Origin: Liolophura sinensis
Lineage: Eukaryota > Mollusca > Polyplacophora > Chitonida > Chitonidae
Direction: 5' to 3'
DNA length: 64,000 nucleotides
NCBI RefSeq assembly: GCF_032854445.1
Contig: NC_088306.1
Coordinates: forward strand, 29,733,764 to 29,797,763
Part shown: piece after piece, positions 1 through 12,100 of the stretch
Position numbering within the stretch: the first letter of the stretch is position 1
Layout: every line of letters starts with the position of its first letter
Program-made: the position numbers and the translations under genes
Notes under the pieces: generated by a model
What the model was told of the DNA's origin: nothing
The model's input: the letters and a program-made list of their open reading frames with translations, nothing else
Databases searched by the model: none

Positions 1-39
1 TGTTGCAGCGAGTGCCAGGGTCCGGTGGTACCTAGCATA
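1..39 (+). other. 5' UTR of the Mtl-like gene with possible splice acceptor
   Basis: The window opens with TGTTGCAG followed by 31 bases up to the ATG. TGTTGCAG could be the end of a 5' UTR intron, so the transcript start probably lies outside the window. The ATG at 40 is chosen because it gives the canonical Rho N-terminus. Confidence 0.4.
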
Positions 40-155
40 ATGGCCCAGGGTCGACCAATCAAATGTGTGGTCGTGGGCGATGGGACAGTGGGGAAGACCT
101 GTATGCTCATCTCATATACGACAGACAGTTTCCCGGGGGAATATGTGCCCACAGT
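40..155 (+). CDS. Mtl: Mtl-like GTPase coding exon 1
   Basis: Encodes residues 1-38 plus two bases of codon 39: the first beta strand, the P-loop and the start of switch I. The donor is GTGAGT at 156. It ends in phase 2 (GT), completed by A of exon 2 to give valine. Confidence 0.95.
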
Positions 156-3100
156 GTGAGTACAGTTGTTTCCCCTTGCTTTATTTCACTGTTCATCTCG
201 TTACATTGTTTCACAACGGTATGATGAGGGTTTAGGTTCAGATCAGATCGATTAGGTTCTCAAAGGTTTAATCTAGATATTCTAATCTATATTTAAAAAA
301 TTACATTTAAAAAAAGTGTTTCAAATTATGACTTTAGTCAGAATTGGCCTGTTTAAAAACATTGTGTTGAAACCATTTCTACTGTATCTACCATAAGAAA
401 GAGTAAAACAATCAGAGATTTGGTTTGGAATTTTCTCTGTTATTAATGTGGCAGTGCAACACTTGTACTTGTAAATCATACTTGTATTATGCACTGCACA
501 GTTTTATCAGCAACCTGCCCAGTGGCTTGCACCATAGCTCCTTTTCACGAACAGCTTTTTTCTTTACAGATTTGATAATTACACTGCCAACATGATGGTA
601 GATGGCGTAGCAGTCAGCTTGGGATTATGGGATACGGCTGGCCAGGAAGACTACGACAGGTTACGACCTCTCTCCTACCCACAGGTAAATTCCTCAGCCT
701 TTGGGGGTGGGGAGTGGGGGGGTGTCTCCGGAGTGGCAGGGTAGGATAGTCACATAACGTTATCACCGTGGTTTTGAGTATAGTGATATATGTAAATGTA
801 TCAGGTTGTCACATTTGTGTTTGGGGATAGTCACATGTGATTGGCACATGGGTTTTCACATTAGTGACATGTCCGTGCACAGCACATTCAGAAGAACATT
901 GGGGACTGTGAAAATTATTTACAAATCAAATGATATATTAAGAGATAGAAGTACTAATATAGTGATTATCCTAGATGAGAAAACCCAATCTTACAAGCAC
1001 TGCCTTGTTTGCTCCCACCATCATGTTGGTCACCATCCTATAAGTGAAATGTTCTGGAGTACAGCATAAAACACCAGTCAGATAAATAAATACATACAGG
1101 TACTGTTGCCTTGACATGTGTTACATCACTTCAGGAATGACAAGTGTTATCTCACGCATGTTTCCATAGACTCCTGAGTACAAAGCTATAAAAACTCAGC
1201 CTATTTCCTCATTACTGGGGAGTTAGGTGTACACTATACATATATGTGTGAGAAGGAGGGGTTGGGAGGTAGGCACGGGGCTGCGGGAAGGCAGTTAGGG
1301 CTAGATTGCCTGCTCGTGATGATCTTGTCATGTTAGAGTACTTCATTCTACAGCAGTCAGGTCAGATACAGATAACACAACCTCCGTTACAACACATGTG
1401 GTAATTCTTCTAAAAAGCTGTTTATGTGGATGGAATAATTTGAACGATTTTTTTGAATGTGAAGTTGCATTTCTTTTGAAGCATTTACATTTTTGTATAC
1501 ATGTCTCCCTTATTGCAAAGCTGCTGTTGGGGTACAAATCTGCCTGTCCGAGCCTGTTATAAGTGAAGTACTTGATATGAAGTTTGTTAGCTACTGATGG
1601 CTGGTGACATGCATGGTACAGACACACAGAAGTTTGTTAGCTACTGATGGCTGGTGACATGGATTGTACAGACACACGGAAGTTTGTTAGCTACTGATGG
1701 CTGGTGACATGTATTGTACAGACACACGGAAGTTTGTTAGCTACTGATGGCTGGTGACATGTATGGTACAGACACACGGAAGTTTGTTGGCTACTGATGG
1801 CTGGTGACATGTATTGTACAGACACACGGAAGTTTGTTAGCCCACTGATGGCTGGTGACATGTCTGGTACAGACACACGGAAGTTTGTTAGCTACTGATG
1901 GCTGGTGACATGTATGGTACAGACACACGGAAGTTTGTTAGCTACTGATGGCTGGTGACATGTATTGTACAGACACACGGAAGTTTGTTAGCTACTGATG
2001 GCTGGTGACATGTCTGGTACAGACACACGGAAGTTTGTTAGCTACTGATGGCTGGTGACATGTATGGTACAGACACACGGAAGTTTGTTAGCTACTGATG
2101 GCTGGTGACATGTATTGTACAGACACACGGAAGTTTGTTAGCTACTGATGGCTGGTGACATGTCTGGTACAGACACACGGAAGTTTGTTAGCTACTGATG
2201 GCTGGTGACATGTATGGTACAGACACACGGAAGTTTGTTAGCTACTGATGGCTGGTGACATGTATTGTACAGACACACGGAAGTTTGTTAGCTACTGATG
2301 GCTGGTGACATGTCTGGTACAGACACACGGAAGTTTGTTAGCTACTGATGGCTGGTGACATGTATGGTACAGACACACGGAAGTTTGTTAGCTACTGATG
2401 GCTGGTGACATGTATGGTACAGACACACGGAAGTTTGTTAGCTACTGATGGCTGGTGACATGTATTGTACAGACACACGGAAGTTTGTTAGCTACTGATG
2501 GCTGGTGACATGTATGATGTAGACAAAAACATAGTGTGATGATGGATGTTAGCTGTAAGCCAAATCAACATAGTATTATGGTGTTTATTGAATAATTGTT
2601 TGACAACCAAATTCTGAATGCAAAGAATTCTCAAGGTTTTCTTCACTGAAACATTTAAAAGTATGAATACAAGATAATTTCTGCGTTAGCAACTTGTGCC
2701 CACATTTGGGGGACAGATTTTTGACCGTTTTGTAGTAAAGCACATGATGCTTCTCCCACATTGTTGTACAATCTCAGCAGTTTATATACTGTATGTAGTA
2801 AATAATACTACCTCAAAAGTATACTCTGTTGTATAGTATTTGAATTAAATCTACAGTCTATGATCAGAAAAAATGAAGTTAATTGTGAGGGAAAAAAATT
2901 ATTTTTTTATTTATTTATTTGATTGGTGTTTTACACCATGCTCAAGAACATTTCACTTACAGTATATGACGGCGGCCAGCATTATAGTGGGAGGAAATTG
3001 GACAGAGCCCGGCGGAACCCACGACCCCACTCAAAATTAAAGGCAGAGGAAGTCAGATGCCATTTGGAATGATCTGTGATCTAAGTTTGAAGAAAATAGT

Positions 3101-6100
3101 ACATGTACATTTGTGATACATACAAGAGTTTAGCATGTCTACAGTCTACACATACTGTACATGTATACTTTGGCAACCTCCATCCTTTGGATTAGAATGC
3201 GTTTGTGTAAAGTTGCTGTATTTCACCCGTAGTGTAAAGACTTACTTTAGTGTTAAGACATGTATGTCCTAAAGGCAAGGTTAAATGATTAGGAGTGAGA
3301 TAGTAGGAATTGCTTTTTTAAAATTGTAGAAAAAAAAGACGCATTGTATTAAAGCCATTGTTGTTAGTTTGGGAGGATAATATGGTAATAAGTTTTAATA
3401 ATAAGAGGATAATAGGTTTTCTGATTTACTCCAATTTTGCCTGGTGTGACATCGTGCAAGAACACTTGACATCACCCATCACTGACTTACACCAACAAAT
3501 GACATTGTACATGTACTTTCAAACGCGCGTGACGTCATTCTAGCGCAGCTACTTACGCAACGTCGTAGAAGCCTGATTCATCGGAATATTACTACATCGC
3601 ATCAGGAAAATGTTACGGAAACTGCCAAAGAGTTTGTTTGTCAGGACTCTTCACTTACTGGGGTTAAATAGCATTATTCAGCATAAAGTTTTTAAAACTG
3701 TGGTGCTAGCCATGTTCCATAGGGTATCCTTCATATTGGTTTAATATCTCAAACCTGGCGTCTCTTTTGAACCGTGGTGCTAGCTATATTCCATAGGGTA
3801 TCCTTCATATCAGTTTAATATCTCAAACCTGGCGTCTCTTTTGAACTGTGGTGCTAGCTATATTCCATAGGGTATCCTTTATATCGGTTTAATATCTCAG
3901 ACCTGGCGTCTCTTTTGAACCGTGGTGCTAGCTATATTCCATAGGGTATCCTTCATATCAGTTTAATATCTCAAACCTGGCGTCTCTTTTGAACCGTGGT
4001 GCTAGCTATATTTCATGGGGTATCCTTCATATCGGTTTAATATCTCAAACCTGGCATCTCTTTTGAACCGTGGTGCTAGCTATATTCCATAGGGTATCCT
4101 TCATATCAGTTTAACGTTTCAACCTGGCGTCTCTTTTGAACTGTGGTGCTAGCTATATTCCATAGGGTATCCTTCATATCAGTTTAATATCTCAAACCTG
4201 GCGTCTCTTTTGAACTGTGGTGCTAGCTATATTCCATAGGGTATCCTTCATATCGGTTTAATATCTCAGACCTGGCGTCTCTTTTGAACCGTGGTGCTAG
4301 CTATATTCCATAGGGTATCCTTTATATCAGTTTAATATCTCAAACCTGGCGTCTCTTTTGAACCGTGGTGCTAGCTATATTTCATGGGGTATCCTTCATA
4401 TCGGTTTAATATCTCAAACCTGGCATCTCTTTTGAACTGTGGTGCTAGCTATATTCCATAGGGTATCCTTCATATCGGTTTAATATCTCAAACCTGGCGT
4501 CTCTTTTGAACCGTGGTGCTAGCTATATTCCACAGGGTATCCTTCATATCGGTTTAATATCTCAAACCTGGCATCTCTTTTGAACCGTGGTGCTAGCTAT
4601 ATTCCATATGGTGTCCTTCATATCGGTTTAATATCTCAAACCTGGCATCTCTTTTGAACCGTGGTGCTAGCTATATTCAATAGGGTATCCTTCATATCGG
4701 TTTAATATCTCAAACCTGGCATCTCTTTTGAACCGTGGTGCTAGCTATATTCCACAGGGTATCCTTCATGTCGGTTTAATATCTCAAACCTGGCATCTCT
4801 TTTGAACTGTGGTGCTAGCTATATTCCACAGGGTATCCTTCATGTCGGTTTAATATCTCAAACCTGGCGTCTCTTTTGAACCGTGGTGCTAGCTATATTC
4901 CACAGGGTATCCTTCATGTCGGTTTAATATCTCAAACCTCACATCTCTTTTGAACCGTGGTGCTAGCTATATTCCACAGGGTATCCTTCATGTTGGTTTA
5001 ATATCTCAAACCTGGCGTCTCTTTTGAACCGTGGTGCTAGCTATATTCCATAGGGTATCCTTCATGTCGGTTTAATATCTCAAACCTGGCATCTCTTTTG
5101 AACTGTGGTGCTAGCTATATTCCATAGGGTATCCTTCATGTCAGTTTAATATCTCAAACCTGGCATCTCTTTTGAACTGTGGTGCTAGCTATATTCCATA
5201 GGGTATCCTTCATATCGGTTTAATATCTCAAACCTGGCGTCTCTTTTGAACCGTGGTGCTAGCTATATGCCATATGGTATCCTTCATATCGGTTTAATAT
5301 CTCAAACCTGGCGTCTCTTTTGAACTGTGGTGCTAGCTATATTCCATAGGGTATCCTTCATGTCAGTTTAATATCTCAAACCTGGCATCTCTTTTGAACT
5401 GTGGTGCTAGCTATATTCCATAGGGTATCCTTCATATCGGTTTAATATCTCAAACCTGGCATCTCTTTTGAACCGTGGTGCTAGCTATATTCAATAGGGT
5501 ATCCTTCATATCGGTTTAATATCTCAAACCTGGCATCTCTTTTGAACCGTGGTGCTAGCTATATTCCATAGGGTATCCTTCATGTCAGTTTAATATCTCA
5601 AACCTGGCATCTCTTTTGAACTGTGGTGCTAGCTATATTCCATAGGGTATCCTTCATGTCAGTTTAATATCTCAAACCTGGCATCTCTTTTGAACTGTGG
5701 TGCTAGCTATATTCCATAGGGTATCCTTCATGTCAGTTTAATATCTCAAACCTGGCATCTCTTTTGAACTGTGGTGCTAGCTATATTCCATAGGGTATCC
5801 TTCATGTCAGTTTAATATCTCAAACCTGGCGTCTCTTTTGAACTGTGGTGCTAGCTATATTCCATAGGGTATCCTTCATATCAGTTTAATGTTTCAACCT
5901 GGCGTCTCCTAGGACTGAAGTAGTACTTTAACATTTTCCAAGAGATACATGTTGCTTCATTCTGATTGGTTGATCCGCCTTAATATAAGCCTACTTAACA
6001 TTTTTTTTTGTGAAATTTGATTAATGTCGTATCAGAAAAACTTGATGGATGGCATTGAAGGTATTATTTAAGGTCTTTATGTGCTTCTGAAATTGCATTG

Positions 6101-9100
6101 TTACATGTACTAAATTTGAGGTGAATTTCCCTGTCAGGATTTACATTTGTAATTATATTACATCACATACATGTGTTCAATGCAGTCTCATTTTATTACA
6201 GACCAAGGAGAATGTTAGTCATCTTTCTGTGCATTGGGCAGTATGTGGAGGGTGGGGTGATGAGAGCAAGGGTAACCTTATACACGTATTAATACTGTTT
6301 CAGGAAGTTAATTCAGATTTTAATCTTAATACAATGACTATGTACAGACCAAAACTGAACATTAGTCCAGACCAAAGGTTAGATCTGGACATTGGAAAAT
6401 GTCTGATGAGCTAGGATATATTTCCACACAAATTGACTATTTAATGGTGAGTAACGGATCTCTCATCACTCGTTAACAGGCTTGAGGATGTATGTCAAGC
6501 TTAACTGTAAAGATCTTTTAAGGCTTTTTGAATAACTTTCCACTGGCATCATTACATACCAACACATTGGCTAAATTGTTGAAAATTTGAGGAACTGCTG
6601 TTACAAACAGCCATAAATAGTTCTGTTGTTTCAGACGAAGGTCCAACATTCTTGTGTCATAGGTTTACAGAGTTCTAAAGCAAGGTGTCTCCAGCTCTTC
6701 ACCATATTTCTTGGTAAAAAAAAAAAAACAAGTTTTGTGTTGTCCTGTAAGTGATAAAAACTGGAATACATATAGTGTATGGCACTTAATGGATGGACTG
6801 TCAGGAGTGGCACATAATTGATACCATAAGTCTTTAACTAATGAGGTATCGTGTTCAAATGCAAAGCTCATCTGCTGGATAGGCTGTCCATTTCCATGTT
6901 CTAAGTCAGGATTTTCGTTTGTCGGTCGGGCTCTGCCCATTGTCTTTAAATCCCCACATATAATTTTCAGCACAAACCTTCAAAGAACTAAGAAATGTAT
7001 GTATATAAAGTAAGTCTTAGGATGGATTCGTGTACAGAGAAACAGTCAACACTATGCCAGAAAGACACAAGAAATGATGCACGCACATAATTTTAGAAGT
7101 GCTGAGCCAAGTCATGTATCGTACCACATGTAGCTTAGAAAGGTGTTGTTAATGACAAAATATACATTTATCTCTGTTTCTCTTTATTTGCAACGGTTCA
7201 TACCTCACTGCCAAGAGAAAAGGCTCTGTCTGATGGATGTGTGGCTTTGCCCAGTTTTCTCTTCCCCCATAGAGCCTCGCTCATTGTCTTAAACACCATT
7301 CAAAACTTAAAGTGAAGTGAATTGAATTCAGTTCAAACAAAACACAGAAATACTGATTTGAATGCACTAACCAAATACATGTACATTCGAATATGCCTAC
7401 CATCCCCGATAGCACAGTTCGTAGAGCGTACGCTTCAGGAGCGGTAGATCCAGCATCAATCCTGTGTTGAGTCACACCTGAGACCTTAAAATAGGAATTT
7501 GTAACTTCCTTGTTTGGCGTTCAGCATGAAGGGGATAGTGCAACAACTTGTTGATCTGTGTCAGTATAATGGCTTAGGAGGGGCGCCTTACTAGCCTTTG
7601 GTGAGTCGTCTCAGTGAAGCAGCACTGGATAAAAGAGCGGTGGAAATTCCTCCTGCAACAAGGAGGCACATTGCATACACTCTGAGGATTCCTTCATCGT
7701 CATATGACTGAAAAATTGTAGTATAACATTAAGCAAGTGCTTGTTAAGTACAAGCACTCACTCACTCACTCCAATATGCCTAACTGTTAATTTAGGATGC
7801 AGATGGCTTACGTACATGTACCTATACCTCTACATGTGCACCGCACAACATGTACCTGTACCTCTACATGTGCACCGCACAACATGTACCTGTACCTCTA
7901 CATGTGCACCGCACAACATGTACCTGTACCTGTACATGTGCACCGCACAACATGTACCTCTACATGTGCACCGCACAACATGTACCTCTACATGTGCACC
8001 ACACAACATGTACCTGTACATGTGCACCACACAACATGTACCTCTACATGTGCACCACACAACATGTACCTCTACATGTGCACCGCACAACATGTACCTG
8101 TACATGTGCACCGCACAACATGTACCTGTACATGTGCACCGCACAACATGTACCTGTACATGTGCACCGCACAACATGTACCTGTACATGTGCACCGCAC
8201 AACATGTACCTGTACATGTGCACCGCACAACATGTACCTCTACATGTGCACCACACAACATGTACCTGTACATGTGCACCGCACAACATGTACCTCTACA
8301 TGTGCACCACACAACATGTACCTGTACATGTGCACCACACAACATGTACCTGTACATGTGCACCACACAACATGTACCTGTACATGTGCACCACACAACA
8401 TGTACCTCTACATGTGCACCACACAACATGTACCTCTACATGTGCACCACACAACATGTACCTGTACCTGTACACATGTACCACACAACATGTACCTCTA
8501 CATGTGCACCACACAACATGTACCTCTACATGTGCCATGAACACTGTCACTTAGAATACTCAGCTGAACAAAACATTGTTCGGTTGAAGTGAAGGTGGTG
8601 AAATATTAGACTTTATGCTGGGACTTAAATTTATTTTCTATTGATCCTTTGTGAGATCAGTCAAAATGAGTAAGTGTTCCATGGGAGAAAGTGTATTTCA
8701 ATTAATAGGGCAGCTTTTCTGGCAGACAAAAAGGTACTGTTTACTACTTAGTAATCTTGGACAAGTGCACTGTTGACATCATGCAAACCAACATAGAACA
8801 AAACAACCAGTGTGTTTCTTTGGCATTTCAAGGACAGATTGCCAAAGTCTGATTTATAAAGGCACAAGCTTGCCAGGCACCCACGAAACACTGGTGACAT
8901 TTATACATGGTAAACCTTTAAACCATGGCCTGTAAACTAAACTGACCTTGTTTATTGATGATGCTGAACTCGACCCGACCTGCTTATATCAGCTTTAAAT
9001 ATTTGGACTCATTTTGGTTAGGTATGTGGCATTTTTATGGAAGTTTGATGTCTGTTTTGTTTTGTGTACATATTACTCTCTCTTATGACGTACACAAATA

Positions 9101-12100
9101 AAGGTAACAGTTTTATATGACAGTTATGACACACGTGTCTGTGATCGTAACTCATCTTGAAGTTACTGTTGGTGAAGTGCTATGAAGATTCTCGCAATAA
9201 ATGTATCTTGTTGGTAAAATCATGTGAGTAGTTATTAATAAAAGTATCATGGCTGATTTGTTAAGTGAAGAGAATCATTATCGTATCAGATTTCATGAAT
9301 TGGTGTGTAGACTTCAGTTTTGTGTCAGATTTATACAGTGGTGTGAAGATTTCAGTTTTATATCTGATTTATGAATTGGTGAGAAGATCTCAGTTTTGTA
9401 TCAGATTTATACAGTGGTGTGCATATTTCAGTTTTGTATCAGATTTATGCTGTGGTGTGAAGATTTCAGTTTTGTTTCAGATTTATACAGTGGTGTGCAT
9501 ATTTCAGTTTTGTATCAGATTTATGCTGTGGTGTGAAGATTTCAGTTTTGTTTCAGATTTATACAGTGGTGTGCATATTTCAGTTTTGTATCAGATTTAT
9601 ACAGTGGTGTGCATATTTCAGTTTTGTATCAGATTTGTACAGTGGTGTGCATATTTTAGTTTTGTATCAGATTTATGCAGTGGTGTGAACATTTCAGTTT
9701 TGTATCAGATTTATACAGTGGTGTGAAGACTTCAGGGTGGTATTTAAAAGGTAAAAACAGGACACATATTTTGTTGTTACATCAGATTGGTGGAATGAAG
9801 CGAAGATTTCAGTGCGTATGGAAATTGCGGGGAGTATGAATGTGATTAATAAAATGGTGGGAAGACATCAGTGTCTGTTTACCTGATTGGTGAAATGGTA
9901 GGAAGATATCAGCATCTGTTTACCTGATTGGTGAAATGGTGGGAAGATATCAACATCTGTTTACCTGATTGGTGAAATGGTGGGAAGATATCAGCATCTG
10001 TTTACCTGATAGGTGAAATGGTGGGAAGATATCAGTATCTGTTTAGCTGATAGGTGTAATAGTGGGAAGATGTCAGCATCTGTTTACCTGATAGGTGAAA
10101 TGGTAGAAAGATATCAGCATCTGTTTACCTGATTGGTGAAATGATGGAAAGATATCAGTATCTGTTTACCTGATTGGTGGGAAGACATCAGCATCTGTTT
10201 ACTTGATTGGTGAAATGGTGGGAAGATATCAGCATCTATTTACCTGATAGGTGAAATAGTGGGAAGATATCAGTATCTGTTTACCTGATTGGTGAAATGG
10301 TGGGAAGATATCAGTATCAGTTTACCTGATAAGTGAAATAGTGGGAAGATATCAGCATCTGTTTATCTGATAGGTGAAATGGTGGGAAGATATCAGTATC
10401 TGTTTACCTGATTGGAGAAATGGTGGGAAGATATCAGTATCTGTTTACCTGATTGGGGAAATGGTGGAAAGATATCAGTATCTGTTTACCTGATAGGTGA
10501 AATAGTGGGAAGATATCAGTATCTGTTTACCTGATAGGTGAAATAGTGGGAAGATATCAGTATCTGTGTACCTGATTGGAGAAATGGTGTAATATCAGTG
10601 TTGTTTGACCAGGGCTTTTGAGTGGTCATCATTCTATACAAATGGTAAAATTATGAGAAGACTTCAACATTTACATGTGTCTTACTGGTGGCATAGTAGG
10701 TAAATAGCAGTAAGGCCACACCATGGGATGATTTCATGTGAATGGCTGGAAGATACGCAATAATGCCCTGCATCAAGGCGGACATCATTTCCAGGCTTTG
10801 GGTGAGAAGGTTTCAGCATTGATTCTGGATTTGTAATTTCATCTGACAGTATTGTATCCAGTCTGTGAAGTTTTAGGGTATGTCTTCCCATCTGATCTCC
10901 ATCCAGAGGATAAGGTGATGTTAGGAGATGTTTACTTTGTCCATCAGTCCACCAGTAACCATTCCCACATGTGGACCTCACAGAGTAGAAACAGCAGGAC
11001 CAGAGAGAACGGCCTACTTGGTCTATGCAGGACCAGGGCTAGGGGTGCTCCCTGTACTACACCAAACCATTAGTTTACTGCTGGAATGTGTTTGTGTAGA
11101 ATGTGGAACTATTTTGGCAGGAAAGAAATATCTGTGTGTGTGTGTGCGTGCGTGAGCACACGCAACATATTGTACATGAATGCCGGATAAATCATAAAAA
11201 CTGTTTTAGGGAGCAACTAGTCTGTGCGCTGACAGTAGAAAAGTAAGCGCAAAATGTAGTAAAATTAAAGGTGTTTGTTTTTGGGAAAGGTTTGTAAAAG
11301 CTATGGCCTGTTCCTGGAAAGTGTTACTTGTGTGTACCGGAGACTGAGTAAGGAACAGAGTTATAAAGTCATTACCCAACAGAAAACAGAGTATTGCTTT
11401 CCCAAGTAATAATTAAACAAGTACATGGTAACACAATTAGGCTTTGGGTAATCTGGATAAAACTCGACCATAGCCCTCCCCAATGGAATAAGTGATGTAC
11501 TTGCTGGAATTAATTTCCAATTTCGTGCTTTCTCTGCATTGCTGCATGCTTAAGCGTTTTCTTTTCTGTTTTTTTTTCTTATAAAATCTCCTCTTAATTT
11601 GGTCATTTGTTGTTAAAATTGTAGGATAGGATGAGTGTTTCCATACAGATTAGGGTTAGACTATTTGTGTCGTTCATTCAGCAGAACATGTAGAGGTAGG
11701 TTTTACAGCAGTTTGGATCTCAATACGCATAGCATAACAATCTTGTGGACAAAGACTCCATGTATTGGCTAGGAGGAGAGAGTATACATGTGTCTATACA
11801 TAATGTGTGTGTATCACAAAAAGCAGCAGGACTGATGCTGGTTAAGATCAGGCTACCAGTAGCAACAGTGTGGGTCAGAGGTTAGGCAAAACATGACTTC
11901 AAGGTCAGATAACTCCCTCCAAACATTCAGGGTGGGGTCTCCTGTCAGAGGCACTTTGTTAGCTCAGTAATCTGATAGAAGTGCCCCTCCACAGAGAGTA
12001 GTGGTCAGGCGACACTCAGAAGCTGTGCAGGCAAGAGTATGGCTTTCTGTATGTTATCTACACAAAGTTGTCTTTGTGGACATTTCTGTCATAATAAAAT

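Noticed and set aside
1580-2525. CRISPR-like array
   Set aside because: Units are directly adjacent without unique spacers, in an intron of an animal gene. It is a minisatellite.
7400-7475. tRNA gene at the SINE A head
   Set aside because: A- and B-box-like motifs are present, but the sequence does not fold into a full cloverleaf by eye and is followed by the SINE body.
7741-8592. Six overlapping long open frames (up to 283 codons) on both strands
   Set aside because: All translate the 28-bp minisatellite. The unit simply lacks stops. No start context, splice signal or non-repetitive part supports a protein.
9265-9726. 153-codon plus-strand frame with [11 protein letters not shown]-like repeats
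   Set aside because: A product of the 38-bp array, with deletions shifting frame between units. Inside Mtl intron 2.
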